Shown piece by piece: positions 20,624 to 33,468 of a DNA stretch of 64,000 nucleotides. Both the position numbers and the translations under genes were made by a program. Position 1 is the stretch's first letter. Every line of letters starts with the position of its first letter. The notes beneath the pieces were generated by a model, which worked only from the letters and a program-made list of their open reading frames with translations, did not search any database and was not told the origin of the DNA. Origin of the DNA: Stagonosporopsis chrysanthemi (taxonomy: Eukaryota > Ascomycota > Dothideomycetes > Pleosporales > Didymellaceae); the NCBI GenBank assembly GCA_022560025.1, contig JAFISE010000001.1, positions 652,227 to 716,226 on the forward strand, in the 5' to 3' direction.

Positions 20624-22170
20624 ATGTTGTTCAGACCACGAAAGAAGAATGATTGGGTGCCTGAGGTTGGGGGTCCAGCAGCGGATGGCAAGCCGTTCGA
20701 GTCGAATACCGTACCGGTCGGTTTTTGGCACCCTTCTCTGCGAAAGGTACGGCACCGTGTCTTCCGAGAATGGGCTGTAACTACAGCCTTTCTAATGGCA
20801 TTCATCCTTGCCATACTATCGATATACTGGGGCGTGTTCTACCAAGTTGAGAATCGACTCAGCCATCTGCTCGTTTATGTGGTTGACATGGACGGCGCTG
20901 CACCTTACGACAAAACCGGCAATGCACCGTTTGTTGGACCTACGATAACGCAGCTGGTGCAAGAGCAGCTGTCTTCCGATATGCCGACGCTGGGATGGGG
21001 GATCCGAAGTGGCGCAGACTTTAACAACGATGTCTTGCAGGTGCGGCAAGCAATTTACAATTGGGACGCCTGGGCCGCCATCATCATCAATCCCAATGCA
21101 TCAGCGCTATTGTATCAGGCGGTTGCAACCGGCAACTCTTCATACGACCCCCTTGGAGCCTGCCAGCTGGTCTATCAGGACGCCAGGGATGACACGAACT
21201 GGTTCGACTTCCTGCTCCCCTTGATCAGCCAATTCATGACACAGGCAACAAGCCAAGTCGGCCAACAGTGGGCGCGCATGGCGCTCCAAAATGCCAGTGA
21301 CCCTACAACGCTGGCAAACCTCCAAGCCGCGCCCCAGGCCCTCAGTCCTGCGATTGGGTTCTCCGAGTTCAACCTTCGACCATTTTATCCTTACACCAGC
21401 ATCCCCGCCGTATCCATCGGCCTGATCTGTAAGTCGCTCTTTCCCGCAAGACTCCCCAAACAAATTCTAACCCACCACAGACCTGATCATCATCTCCTTC
21501 TTCAGCTTCTCTTTCTATCTGCCCATTCACATGACCTACATCAACCCCAAAGGTCACCCTCCGCTAAAGTTCTGGCAACTCATACTCTGGCGCTGGTTCG
21601 CTACACTCAGCGCTTACTTCATGCTGTCGCTCGCCTACTCGTTTGTCTCCATGGCCTTCCAGATCAACTTCACGCACACAAACCCCATCACATCTGAGAC
21701 GCAGGTAACGGACGTTGCGTATGGGAACCCTATTGCGTATGGCCACGGCACATTCTTGGTGTACTGGATGCTGAACTTCTTCGGCATGATTGCGTTGGGA
21801 CTGGCATGCGAGAACATGGCAATGGTCGTGGGCATGCCGTGGATGGGGTTATTCCTCATCTTTTGGGTTATTACGAATGTGTCGACGTCGTTCTATGACA
21901 TTGAGATCGCGCCTACGTTTTATCGTTGGGGATATGCTTGGCCGCTTCACTCGAGTAAGTTCTTTCTTCACTAGCTATCTTCGAGTAAGCTGACTGGTTC
22001 TAGTTGTTGAAGGTAGTCGCCAGGTCCTGTTCGGTCTGCACTCGCGCATTGGACTAGATTTTGGTATTTTGATTGCGTGGGGAGCGGTCAACACTGCGTT
22101 CTTCCCTTTCTGCTGTTACTTTATGAGGTGGAAGAAGCAGAGGAACGTGACAGAGTACTGGGAGAGCTAG
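20624..22170 (+). CDS. Sng1/DUF3533-family multispan membrane protein
   Basis: Exons 20624..21428, 21481..21954 and 22004..22170 encode 481 residues. A cytosolic N-terminus with WHPSLRKVRHRVFREW leads to a first membrane helix (about residues 51-72). A large extracytosolic domain follows, containing VENRLSHLLVYVVDMDG and LGWGIRSGADFNNDVLQVRQAIYN. A cluster of about five membrane helices makes up the second half. Short introns of 52 and 49 bp split codons that rejoin cleanly. The architecture, one helix then a big loop then a helix bundle, is that of yeast Sng1 and the DUF3533 family. Sng1 is linked to nitrosoguanidine resistance and to plasma-membrane lipid asymmetry. A role in drug tolerance is therefore an inference. 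Ends in a dibasic cytosolic tail. Confidence 0.87.
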
Positions 22171-22627
22171 AGCATTACCTTATTCTTGGATTGTAGTATC
22201 GAAAAGTGGTATCATGTAAATCTTGGATCTTTTAATGTATAAATCATTGGCCTCAACGACTCATGTATTTCAGAGACTGGAGAAGCGCGCTAGGCCGCGC
22301 TAGATCGCGTAGCCGCACTTTGATCAATCGTACCTTGAAGCCTCAACTCTTGCAGAGAGGGCTAAGAAAAACGTTCACAAGCTCAGTGGCTACAGTAACT
22401 ACTTCTTTAGATAGAGTGTGGTCTTGCGATTTCCTGACAATAAATCATTTTGAAGCTGTCATGATGACCTCAGATATTCGTCGTACCAGGAGGGCGATCA
22501 CCGTCATCAGCCATACAACAAGACCTCTACACATCGCACCTGCTGTGACCGAAACACTATTACCTTGTCCAACTTATTGTGAACGTTGTCATCAGCAAAA
22601 TCAGCCAAGCAACAAACCTTCACCAAC
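22171..22627. other. Intergenic region after the Sng1-like gene
   Basis: 457 bp. A palindrome-prone GC stretch with repeated GCGCTAG/CGCGCTAG-like units lies near 22287-22315. No gene seen. Confidence 0.4.
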
Positions 22628-23002
22628 ATGACATTTATCCTAAGAACAACGGCACGCGCCCTGCGGGTCAAACCCTCGTTCCGCACATTCACGACCGCTC
22701 GCCCGTTGGCTCAGGAGCTCAAGCGCGGTCCCGAAATGGTCTCAAACAAACCCGATCAGAGTACCAACTCGTCTGCAAAGCCCAACGCCGACGCACGCTC
22801 GAGCACTCTCAACACAGATGTGCAGTCCAGTACCTCCAAGGACGAGCACAAGAGCGGCGACGACCACCCAGCAAAACAGCCAGATCAGCAGGCAAAACCA
22901 ACGAGGAGCACGGGTATCGGTGGTCAGGAGGAGGTAAAGGGTGGAAAGGAAGGTCTCGACGAAATTAGTAAGAGTGGGAAGAAGAACCTGGCTGGGCAAT
23001 AG
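22628..23002 (+). CDS. Small, hydrophilic, probably mitochondrial protein
   Basis: 124 residues from the ATG at 22628. An in-frame ATG at 22586 would add 14 residues. I prefer 22628 because it puts a classical presequence at the very start: residues 1-25 are Arg-, Ser- and Thr-rich without acids and end in FRTFTTARPLAQ, like a matrix-protease cleavage site. The mature part is rich in Ser, Lys, Asp, Gln and Gly and appears disordered, ending KSGKKNLAGQ. Similar presequence-plus-disordered small proteins are common and unnamed in ascomycetes. No function can be given. Confidence 0.65.
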   Translation: MTFILRTTARALRVKPSFRTFTTARPLAQELKRGPEMVSNKPDQSTNSSAKPNADARSSTLNTDVQSSTSKDEHKSGDDHPAKQPDQQAKPTRSTGIGGQEEVKGGKEGLDEISKSGKKNLAGQ

Positions 23003-24767
23003 GGGAGGAAGAGACAGAAGGATTCACTAGCTTGATATTTGAATAAATGTCAGTCATTAAGCATAGCTTCCATCGTATTCCGAGGTACAAACCCATGTTG
23101 TGAGCGTGCTGCCTGTTCGCGGATGCGGGAAGGTTTCTTGTCGCCGTGTTAGCCGAGAGTATGAGTGTAAAGGCCTCCATTTCGAGTCAGTGGTCGCTCT
23201 GGCTGTGGTTGGGATGATAACCACTTTTAAATGGATGGAGTTGAGCTCGTTCCAAGTGCTCGGCATGATCGACGTGTTAAGGGACAATCCCCGGCGGCTC
23301 TCTGTAGCGTGGATTCGCGACTACTGCGATCGTGTGGTTCAAGGGGTGGAGAGTCGAAGATCGGCCCCTTGCGAACTACCTATCGTGGATTATGGATACG
23401 GCTGCGTGGGTATGCTCTCAGAAGAAGAAGGCGGCGGCTCGAATACATTCATCATATACATCCAGGCTGTCGGTATGCTGTGGCAGATTCCGACAATAGC
23501 GCCTCTGGAGTCAGCAACTGTATTGCACAGTAGCAAGATCAAAAGGCGCTCGATAAGACCATGGTTGGCCGGCGGGGCATCAAAAGTGGAATAGCAGCAC
23601 CGGAGATACACAGTATTGTTAGAGGGCCAGATGTTTCGCAAGTTGAACATCCCAGTGACCAAGGATGCCGGAGACAGTGAGCATGTGAAGGCAGGGTGGA
23701 AGTGCAGGAGCTGCGGGGACAAGGACTCTACTAGGTGTGATAGGGGTGTGCTTGGAGCCGGCTATACCAAACCTGGCCATCGTGGTATAGCACGGTCCTC
23801 GGAGAGAAAGATAACGGCGTGGCTGACACGTAATTCCGGATACTGATGAGAAACGCGCAGTATAGCCGTGTTGTCGTGATTCCATCTTGATAGTGACCTG
23901 CCGTTGTGAGTTGAAGTGGTTCGGTATCTTCCTTTCAGGCTACAGCAGGCTGCGCTGCACAAGGATTAAGACCATTTGGAGAGAGACGGCTGCCGAGATG
24001 GTTCAGCATAGCTCAGTTCGCACTGCTCATCCGCGTCTAGATTCTGCCGCTGCTGCTGTCGTTCAGGTACTTAGGTAGCGGCATGCGTGGTGAGGGAGCA
24101 GTCTGAAGCCCACCACCAGACCGAGGATTGAGCGTGGCCTCAAGGCGTTGGACAGGTTTTGCAAGAATCGCAAACAAATGGTCTTTGTCATTGATTTGCC
24201 CTCGATATCGACACGTTTGTACAGGAAACGGCTCAAGGTGGGATGAGCATCAGGGGTTAGGACCAAAAGCAACGACCGTTTGGTCAGGCTAGCGCATTGG
24301 CGCTGCGCAGGTGGGTCTTTCCGCCATGGCGCACACCTCGGCGTCGGGGTGCAGCATCCTTGGACCATCGAATTGCGCATCGGTTCCATGCGGAGTGAGA
24401 CGTCCATTTCTTTTGTTGTATTCCCAGGATCATGAGTAGCAGTCGTCAGCCACTGAAACCTCGCGGTGCGCCATCAAAAGCACGAATTGGCCGCGCCAGA
24501 ATAGCTATGCCAAACTGATATCGTCCACACTTCTCCACGCTTCACCCCACGTCATACCTCGAGTCCAGAGCTCCCGTAGCTTTTCACATCACGGCCAGCA
24601 AGTGGCGTGACCCGGTCCAGAGCTCACATATCAAAGACACAGCTTCTCGAGCTTGCACCACCTGCGCTTCTCGCACATTTCCCTGGTGGGCTTGCTGCTT
24701 GTCTGCGAGGTCGCCAATGCACACAACAGCATAGCTCGGCTTCGCGCAGACGCACAAATACTACACC
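23003..24767. other. Gene-poor 1.8 kb interval upstream of TSC1
   Basis: Open frames up to 164 codons (23100-23594, plus strand) overlap opposite-strand frames of similar quality, and none shows a known motif. No transposon ends or target-site duplications were seen. The 3' part must include the TSC1 promoter. Confidence 0.4.
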
Positions 24768-27700
24768 ATGGCTCCAGGGTAAGCAGGAAGTTCCTGTAAA
24801 TGACCACGTAGCACGAGCGTGACACGACACCTATTAATCTAGCGACTAACCATTTCCCCAGATCTATGAAAGAAGCCGTCAAGGCTCTCGACAACGCCTT
24901 TGGCTCTTCTGACGTACCCTACCCGTTCCCCGACGAGCTCTGTGCAATCATACAGAGCTTTCTCGATCGCTACGACAATATCGACGATCACGACTCGCAG
25001 CGTTTCCACGAAGATCTTCACGCATTATATCAACGGCATGTTGCTGAGGACCCGGCTAAACACGGCGCCTTCCTATCTGCACTGCGACTTGTACGTCCGG
25101 CTCTGATCGGAGAGACCAGGTTGATAGTCTGGTGGAACTTGGTGCTGAAGCCTACAATTGATGGGATAGGACACAAAAGGCATGAAATTGAGGACGCAAG
25201 AGAAGTTGTGCAAAGCATATTGCTTTACGATGCCGACGAGGATCATACTGGAGAGCAAGCACGTCTCTCAAAGCTTTTCACCAAGCTGATCCTCGACGCA
25301 TACCTTCTCAGGACCGATGTCTCTGCGTCGCCTGAGAACGCGGTTGCGCCCGAGAACGAGTTCATCGCAAACGAGCTCGAGAGCGTGCTGATCACATTTG
25401 GAAGAAAGATGCCTAAGGTAAGCTTCCTTTGAGTTGTCCATATTGACGAGTACTGACGCTAGGAGTTGCTACTCTCTGCTCTGGATGAGCTCTTCGTACA
25501 AAAGCAGTACCGTATGCAGGCTTTGGGTCTGCTGAGCGCTTTCGTGCGCCTACAACCTCCACACCTGCATCTCGTACTCGACACCCAGCTCTTGCAGCAT
25601 CTGGAGAAGTGCCTCCTTATCGACACGTCGACCATTATCCTTGAACTTGCCCTCGTAGTGTTGATCATGCTTTTACCGCACATCTGTGGCGCTCTGACTT
25701 CAGATCATCACCTTCAGAAGCTATTCCTGATCTTTACCAGGATTCTTTGTTTTGACAAGTTGAGCAAGTCCGACGATCACAACAACGAAAGATTGGACGA
25801 AGAGAAAGATTTTGAAGATAGCGAAGAAGATGATGACACAGACATGGAGAGTGACCAAGCCTGGGAGCAGTTGCAGCCAGCAGAAGGTGAGGAAGGCGGC
25901 TCGCCAACCTTGATGCACTACTTCACTTTTTTGTATGGACTTTATCCTCTCAATTTCATGAGCTTCATCAGGAAGCCTAGGAAGTACCTGAAGTCGCTCA
26001 ACTTTCCTGGCGCGCGAGATTTCGACCTCGATCAGGATCTCATCTACAGTCGAACCGAAGCCTACCGGACAGTTCATCTGTTACACCCAAACATGTTTAC
26101 GACAACCATCGATGAGGAGCTGAGCGAAAATAGATGGTTGAAAAGTGACCCGGCTGATGTTGTTACCGAGTGTATGGACCTTTGTGTGGCAGTGTCAGCA
26201 ACTCTGGAAGATCCTGGCCCACCTCCTACGACCAAACTTCCGCCTGTGCCGCCTCTACCCGAAGTCCCAGCAGAATTTACCCTCGATGAGTCTGGTCATG
26301 GTTCTGATGTCAGTTGGAGGAACACCCAGTCTACCATGTTCGTTCCTCCGGGAGATGCTCCAGAAGTACTGGAGAACGCCGAGTTGCCATTGCGGTCAAA
26401 GTCAATTGCTTCTACAAGGTCTTTCCAACCAGCCTCGCCTCTTTTAAAAACGCATGACACGATGGACTCACCAACGTTGCCCCCGGCAAAGGAATCTCTA
26501 AAGCAAAACCTACTCAACACCTCAGTTGCAATCTCGCTGCGCAAAGTAAATCCGCAACCAAGCCTTGACAGCTTCGTTCGCTCGGCTGCTGGGACCATCT
26601 CGCCTCCGCACCCACATAATGATTTCCACAACCAAACGATGTCCTCCCTGCAGCGCGAAATTATGCTCCTTCGAAACGACCTGAATTTTGAGCGCTACTT
26701 AAAGCTCCAGCACTTGTCTCACATTGGGCAACTGCAGCGAAAGCACATTCGAGAGGCTGCGGTAGAGGCGGACACTCAGAATTTGATCAATACTAACAAG
26801 ACACTGAAGGCCAGGCTTGCAAAAGCGAACGAGGTATACGCTCAGCTTAAGAAGGAGACACTGACCAGCCGCAATCAATCGAAGAAGTGGGAGAGTGATC
26901 TGAACGCCAAGGTCCGAGGCTACAGAGATAGCGAGAAGACGTGGCATAGCGAAGAAGAGGGGTTGCGTTTTGACCTGCAAAGAACGCAATCTGATTACGA
27001 ACATCTCAGGAAGGTCGTAGAGAAGGCCGAAGCTGAGCAATTGAGAGCCGAGCAGCGCACGAGGGCCCTCGAATATGAGCTCGAAGACTACAGCAACGTT
27101 CGCCACGAGCTCGAGTCCGCACAGCAAAAGATCATGGATTTCGAGGATCAAGCCCAAGATCTTCACTCCCTCATTCAGGAGCGTAATGACTTACGGAACA
27201 ATCTCGAGATCGCGAACATGCGATTGAACAGTCGCGAGGCTGAACGGGAGCATTCTATTTCGGCGTACGAAAGGCACATCATGACTCTGGAGCAACGTTT
27301 GCAGGCAGCCGAGAAGTCAGCAGGTCCACCAGGGCAACTGCCTGCTTCTGTGCAACAGATGCTCGACTCCGGTCTCGCAGCAAGTCAAGCCAAGCTGCAG
27401 AGCTTGAAGAAGACGTACCAACATCTCTCAGCGCAACACACGGAGCTGCAGATGAAGTACCAAGACCTTGAAGCTGAACATCAAGCTGCGTTGGGTCGTT
27501 TCGAGAACCAGGAGGAGACAGGACATCATGAGTACGCGCAATCACAGCTTAGCCGTCACTCGAGTTTGCGCGAAGAAAGCCACTGCGGCCCGCGGAGTCT
27601 GCCTCCGTTGTCGACCGAACCTTCCATCAACGAGGAGCGCGAGTACTTCTCCGACATGCAGTCACCAACCTCAGTTGGTAGTCCCTCAACTATTTCACCA

Positions 27701-28106
27701 GCAGCACAGAGACCAGCTCGGCTGGATTCCATGCCCAGCCACGGGAGCCAGCGATCACAACGATCACCTCCTGGTCCATCGATGTATCCTGCATTTGGTG
27801 GCGCGCTCCATCCCGACTTGTACGAATCACAGGCGCTGGCTAGAAGCGGCATCGCCCCGCAGTCGAGTGCAAAGAGTAGTTTTTCTGTGGACACAGAGGG
27901 CAGTGGTGGCAAAGACAAGGTCGAGCCGAAGTCTGAGGTGAGAGTGTACGGTCGTGGTAAGTAGCTCCTCTTCTGAGATTGATACAGCACACTGATGCAA
28001 AACAGGTGGCGCCCAGAACATCGGTAAGAAGGTCAAGGAGAAAGAGCAAAAGAAGGTTTCGTCATCGAAGACTGGCGGCTTTCGAGGTTTGAGAGGGATC
28101 ATGTAA
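24768..28106 (+). CDS. tsc1: Hamartin (TSC1) homologue, TOR-pathway regulator
   Basis: Exons 24768..24778 (11 bp, MAP plus two bases), 24862..25417, 25463..27956 and 28006..28106 encode 1053 residues. Introns are 83, 45 and 49 bp. The N-terminal half is helical and HEAT-like, with the fungal hamartin pattern: an RLIVWWNLVLKPTI-type segment, then QKQYRMQALGLLSAFV, then HLHLVLDTQLLQHL and an acidic insert. The YGLYPLNFMSFIRKPRKYL motif is the best family hallmark. Residues about 580-865 form a long coiled coil rich in Glu, Gln, Leu and Arg. The tail is Ser/Pro-rich and basic, ending FRGLRGIM. TSC1 pairs with TSC2 (a Rheb GAP) to restrain TORC1 at lysosome or vacuole membranes. TSC2 is not in this window. 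The tiny first exon is inferred from frame and splice sites. Confidence 0.88.
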
Positions 28107-30433
28107 GCCCTGGGCGGTCTACGTCTGCAACCGCGAAGGCTGCACGATGAATCAGGAAAGACATGAGACGTGCTTGTTTCCTTGTACGACAAAACAGGCA
28201 GTCATGACGCGTACACATACGGACGTGTGGGTCAGCCTGTAAGCGAAACAGACAGCAAAGGCTACATCGCTAACGATTAAAAGCAAGATGGTAAACAGTC
28301 AATGAGACAATAATACATATTACTTAATACTTTCTGCATGGTCGCGCGTGCCAGTCATGAACAATCGTTAGCCGCCACACGAGTCCGAACTTGAATACAA
28401 CAAATTCTATGTAGGAAAGAAGCTGATATGTAAGACAACGCACACTGCTTGTATTGTCTTCAACTTCCCGCATATTGCAGAAAGCTCTTCTGACTGGAAC
28501 GGCTGCTGGGCCGAAGGCAGACATTATATCGCAGCTCGTTACACTTGAGTAGCACCAATTCCCAGACAGGAGACTGGGCTACAGACTCTGGATCACAAGT
28601 AACATACACATTCATCCTTCTGTACCAATTTATCATTCCGCAATCAGGAATTGAGACACTGAAGCAAAGCCGCGGGCTACACACATGGGGTCGTACCGTA
28701 GACTTTTGCACATGCCGCCATTGGTTTTAGTCGCAGCACAGAAGGCCTGCATTATCGCACTAAATCAGGGTTCAAATATGTGCACATTTTTGCTTTGTTT
28801 TGGTTGCGCCAGTTCTGCGAATGCCGTGCTATCTACAGCTAGTTTTCATAGTAGATGTTAGTAGAGTTTTTGAGCAGTCAAATTAAGAATCGGTTAATTT
28901 CAGGTAAGAAAATCAGGGCAAAGGCATAGTTTGTAAAAGTTTCGGATCTGAAGAAGAAAAAATGTAGCTCTGATCATGCAGATAGACAGTTTCCACATAA
29001 ACTGTGTTGGTATATATTTTTACAGACAATATCTTTGTCAGGTTTGCAGAAAGTCTTGTTCGCCAGACGGCATGTTAAATTCCAGCAAGATAAAGTTGTG
29101 TGGAGAATTGGGGAGAAGTTTTCATGATTGGCATTGAAGATGCTCGGACAGTCAAACTGCATCGTGTTGGTTTTCGCAGAAGGTGCTCGGGCAAAAAGCA
29201 TACCACTATGCTGGCCAATGTTGAAAGTGAGAAAGATGTTTGGTCCCGGCCAATGGAAAAGGTGTGCAGACGCAGCGGATGAGTGATTATTTCCATAACG
29301 ACTGCTCCCATAACATAGGATTACAGGTAGCTTATTTTCACTCCACTCATGCGATGCCACTCCGCGCCATTAAAATCGACAAGCTGCATCTCAAGGCTTT
29401 CCGAGAATGTAAAAAGGTGTCAGATACACAGGAAACGCAGGACTCATAGCTGATCTCGACGAGGATTTCCGCAAGAGAAAGTATCAGCCTGCTGAAGCGT
29501 GTGATTTCGAAGCAAATGCAATACTTTGCGTAGTGTTTTCGAGGCAGAACACGAACAAGATGTCAACCTTTTTGTCGAATTTGAAAACCAAAAATGCACC
29601 TGAAACTGCGCAAGATAAGTAATTTATAGCTCACCAACTTCTTGACATACGTATCGTTCACAGGGCCTTTGAACCCACGTAAGATATAACATGACTTGAT
29701 TCCGGTAGGTGGGTGTGAGAAGGCTTGCTTCGGCAGTCATTTCTGAGACCAAAGAAGCAAGACATGAAAACCTCGGTGCATGGCTTGGGGAGGCATGAGC
29801 ATTCATGGTCAATGATTTTGTGAAAAATTTCACATAAGATCGGATGCCGACGCGTCAGAACAGACATTCTCCAGTCTGGGACGTGACTTTGAACAAGAAT
29901 AGTATCACAAGATCGATGGTGAACCAGTAGTAGCACACGAGTGACATGTATGGACGATGCAAGTCCGGTCAGAGAATATAAGTTTTAAGCAACACGCTTT
30001 TGGTGGTAGAAGAAGCCAGACTCAAGGACACATTATCTGTGCCAGCTCGGTTTGGAGGAAAGAACATGCCGATGCTGCTCAGCTCAATCGAGAGAAGAAG
30101 GAGATGGTCGTAAATGTAAAGGATGTGCGTCCTGTCAGTCAGCCATATCGCAGGTGTGACCGTTTGTTCTGTCCAGATTGCGACGAGTCAGAACCACGGC
30201 AAACGGATCGAGCTCACATAGCTCGACACGCAGCTCGACACATAGCTATGCGCGTTGAGAAACAACGACGAATTGAGGAGGGTTTGAAGAATGTCAATTT
30301 GCATGTGTTCATTCATCGTATCATAGTCGCCCCGCGCAGTGGGTGGTCGACAGAGAAAGTGTACTCGCTAAAACGCTACAATAAACCAACGCTGTGTCCT
30401 TTTTGACCTTGTGCTCCGGAAACATATGCGACC
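28107..30433. other. Gene-poor, relatively AT-rich 2.3 kb interval
   Basis: The stretch from about 28200 to 29900 is visibly more AT-rich than its flanks. Open frames here are short, overlap on both strands and lack motifs. The largest, 29957-30406 on the plus strand (149 codons), has a CPDC and His-rich patch but no family I recognise. An old, mutated repeat is possible, but I see no repeat boundaries. Confidence 0.4.
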
Positions 30434-31679
30434 TCAATCGTTGTAGTTGACCACACCCGAACCGTCCTTGTTTGCCTTTGGGAGGCCATAGCGTTCGCTC
30501 ACATCATCCTCCTGTGACCTGGAGTTAGGGTCGAGATATGGTCGCTCGGCCTGGTTGCACACACGCACAGCATGGCGGCGGTGCGGTGCGAAGCCGTAGG
30601 TGGCGGAGTGGTTGGTGACGCGGTTATCCCAGAATGCGACGTCGCCGGCCTGCCACTGGAACCGTGCATGGAACTCTGGGGATGTTGCGACGATTTCGTT
30701 CAGCATAGAGATGATGTGGTCGCTCTCGGTCTTGGGGACGCCCACAATCTTTGTGACGAAACCAGGATTGAAGAAGATGCTCTTCCAGCCAGTAACGGGG
30801 TGAGTGCGCACAAGTGGGTGTTCGGTGGTAACTGGTTCACGGCGTACGGTGCGGCCGAGTTCTCGCGTACCTTGCGCTTGCAACTCTGCTGAGTGCAGTG
30901 CTGTAAGCGACTCCAGGTACTTTTGCATTTGCGGGCTGAGCATATCGTAGGCAGCGTACTGAGAGGACCAAAGTGTGTCGCCACCTCCACCGCGGGGCGG
31001 GCCAGTCAAAACCTTCAAGGAGGTGTATGAGGGAGGTTGAATCTCGTATGTGACCTTTGCAACGTCAGAGCGATCCAAACGAGAGGAATGGATGGATACT
31101 TACGTCGGAGTGCCAGAGAAAGGTAGGTGAGAACAGGGATCGGAGGTCAGGCGAACCCTCGCCAGTGTAAACCACGTGAACATCCTCAAGTCCTTCTTGA
31201 CAGGGCACAGCAGTGGTGGCATGCTTGTGCAGTTTGCCAAAGTACTGACCAAGAGCACGCTGTTCGTCAATGCCGAAGTTCTTCTGATTCCTGAAGAAAA
31301 CGACGCCGCGGGTCGCGATCAACCTTGCGAGATCATTCTTCTGAGGATCGGTAAGAGTGGCAAGATCTACACCGTGGATCTCTGTGCCAATCTTGGGATT
31401 GTAGTCAAACACTTCTGTAGCTGACGACAGGAGGTTCTTAAAGTTGACATCGCCAAGCTGGCCTTTGTCTGCATACGGAATCTCCTCAAGTGCTGGCCAT
31501 GTGATCTCAGGGAATCGCGGTCGAAGGTGCTCGAACTCATAGGAGTCGTCGTGCTTTGTGATTGCTGTGCGTCCTGGGACGTAGTTGTGTGTGTTGGCAG
31601 GCTTCACCGCTTGCTTGCTTGTTACAGTGGGTGCCGACTCAGTCGACTGGAACGCTGGCTCTACGAGTCCTGGTGCCAT
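30434..31679 (-). CDS. TauD/TfdA-family Fe(II)/2-oxoglutarate dioxygenase (taurine/sulfonate type)
   Basis: Exons 31104..31679 and 30434..31054 (minus strand) encode 398 residues, near the 412 of yeast Jlp1. The 49 bp intron falls right after the iron-binding H-x-D motif in LWHSD (His190, Asp192). The distal ligand region HRRHAVRV, with the second His and the 2-oxoglutarate-binding Arg, lies near residue 353. GTEIHGVDLATL, ATRGVVFFRNQ and WQAGDVAFWDNRVTNHSA are further family segments. These enzymes hydroxylate taurine or other sulfonates, releasing sulfite as a sulfur source; some act on different carboxylates. The substrate cannot be fixed from sequence. No sulfur-assimilation genes are adjacent. 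The protein is cytosolic, as no signal is seen. Confidence 0.92.
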
Positions 31680-32976
31680 TTTGCGGTAGTGGTGATGTGG
31701 AAAAGTAGCTAATTGGTGGTGATCCTGTATGTAAGGTACCCGGTCGTATTGGTGGGTTGAAGCTATTTCCCTATGGATATGACTGAGATGGATGCTGAGT
31801 AGATCGGCAGTCAGTCTCAAAGTGACAGTATTGAATGTAGTTGCGCTTGGCTGACGTTGTCGAGACCTGTAATGAAGAAGGGACAAGTAAATTAGCGGTC
31901 GCAGTACTTATACTTACTTTTACCCTTTGGGCGGTACGTAGACTCATGTCAAGGCGCTTACACTACGGATTGCGCCATCGCTCGCAATCACGACTTCTGC
32001 CACATATGGTCCGACCGTTTTCTCCACATTTCTGGCCGCCATGTGAGATCAGATTGGGACTGCAGCCCGCATTCGCTCCGCGGCGGTGGATCCGGGGAGA
32101 GCAGCATGCCGACTACCTTGTCGAATTATGACGGTTGTGATGTTTGGGATGAGCACTTTCGTAAAGTGCTAGTGATGGCTGTTATGCTGCAGCTTGCACT
32201 TCTCATCTTGATCCAGGCAGCCCCTTGTCCTCCACCTGATCTACATCTTCATGTTCTGGTGCTTGAGATGGCCTTTTCATTTGAAACGCGATCTCAAAAA
32301 TGGCAGGTAAATCCTGCCCATGACCTGAGATCATTGAAAGCTGTGACAGTTCAGTGCTGAAGTCGACGGAGTGGCTGCGCTAAGGCTTAATACGGTATGG
32401 TGTCGAGTGATTGCACCATCTTCTGGGGACATCACGCCTTCGCTCGTCTTCAAACATAAGACAGCGCAAGGGCCACTACCGACACCATTTCGTAATCTGG
32501 ACAAGAATGATCTGGAACATCAGATCAGATCGTTCCGGTGAGAAGTCGGCGCTGATACGGCATGACGTCCTCTCGAAAGCTCGACATCGAACACTCACCA
32601 CGGCAGCGTTCTCATAGCGTCTCGTACATTGTTGCTTTGGATTGCCGGGCCTTGCTCCCGCAACAAACATGCTGCTCAGGCATCGGGCGCATGGCAATCA
32701 CACGTAAGAGGAGAAGTGTCGACAAACGACTTGGTTGAGTGCAGCTCACTGGTTTGATGCTTTTGATTGGATACATGAAGTTCCGAAAGTCGAGTCCTCA
32801 CCAAAACGCCGTGTAGTATGCCTAGAACGCCATACAATATGCGGTGGGCTCAGCTCGGACTGTGATGGCTCCGAGTGCTCCTGGAGGAGGCCAACAGCAA
32901 CGCAGCGCAGGTATGAGGTGAACGAGCACATGAGCCTCCTCTTTGTATGAAGTCCGTGGACACTTTCCACTGAGTA
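31680..32976. other. Intergenic region upstream of the TauD-type gene
   Basis: 1.3 kb without a recognisable gene. The first 150 bp hold the dioxygenase promoter. Short frames such as 32043-32360 show no motif. Confidence 0.4.
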
Positions 32977-33285
32977 TCAATCCTTCCGTGTTGGCTGGAT
33001 GTTGGTCTCAAGCGTGGGTATGGGCACGCCGTTGAGATTGGTCCATTTTATCCAGGCTTTCGGTGCAGGCTTCTCTGCAGCAACAACAGCTTCAGATTTG
33101 GTACTGCCGTCCTCGGCCAGCTTGTTGCGCTGCCTCACTATGCCCGCCTCTTCTAATCGCGGCGTCCAATATGGATGGATGCCTTTGTGAATCCGCCACA
33201 ACTCGTAGTTGCCAATGCCGAGGACGAGTATCGAGGTAATTAGGCGGAAGCGCTGTGCGGTGCGCGTAGATAGTGCAGAGCTCAT
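32977..33285 (-). CDS. Small single-pass membrane protein, unknown
   Basis: 102 residues. A basic N-terminus (TRTAQRFR) precedes one hydrophobic segment (about residues 14-29, LITSILVLGIGNYELW). Then comes an amphipathic IHKGIHPYWTPRLEEAGIVRQR and a Lys/Ala/Pro-rich tail. The layout suggests a mitochondrial inner- or outer-membrane protein anchored near its N-terminus, but this is inferred. The start lies only 183 bp from the divergent PRP22 start, implying a shared promoter and supporting that it is a real gene. Confidence 0.6.
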   Translation of the reverse strand: MSSALSTRTAQRFRLITSILVLGIGNYELWRIHKGIHPYWTPRLEEAGIVRQRNKLAEDGSTKSEAVVAAEKPAPKAWIKWTNLNGVPIPTLETNIQPTRKD

Positions 33286-33468
33286 CGTGAAGACTGCCTG
33301 GCTTTGGGAGTAAGGTGGATTGCCATGGACGCAGCGCTCAGGTGAGAGGTGCCGGTTGTGCGGAGATAACGCGGGGGCGACGGCTGCTTGGCTCGGATGA
33401 GCCGCATCGCGACTCCCAAAACTTTCTGAACACCAGACGTCACGCCCATTTGGGCTCCAACCGCAGCA

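Noticed and set aside
23100..23594. 164-codon plus-strand frame in the TSC1 upstream gap
   Set aside because: No motif, and equally long frames occur on the opposite strand at the same place.
29957..30406. 149-codon frame with a CPDC and His-rich patch
   Set aside because: Considered as a C2H2-type zinc finger, but spacing does not fit and there is no supporting context; also ends inside the dioxygenase 3' flank.
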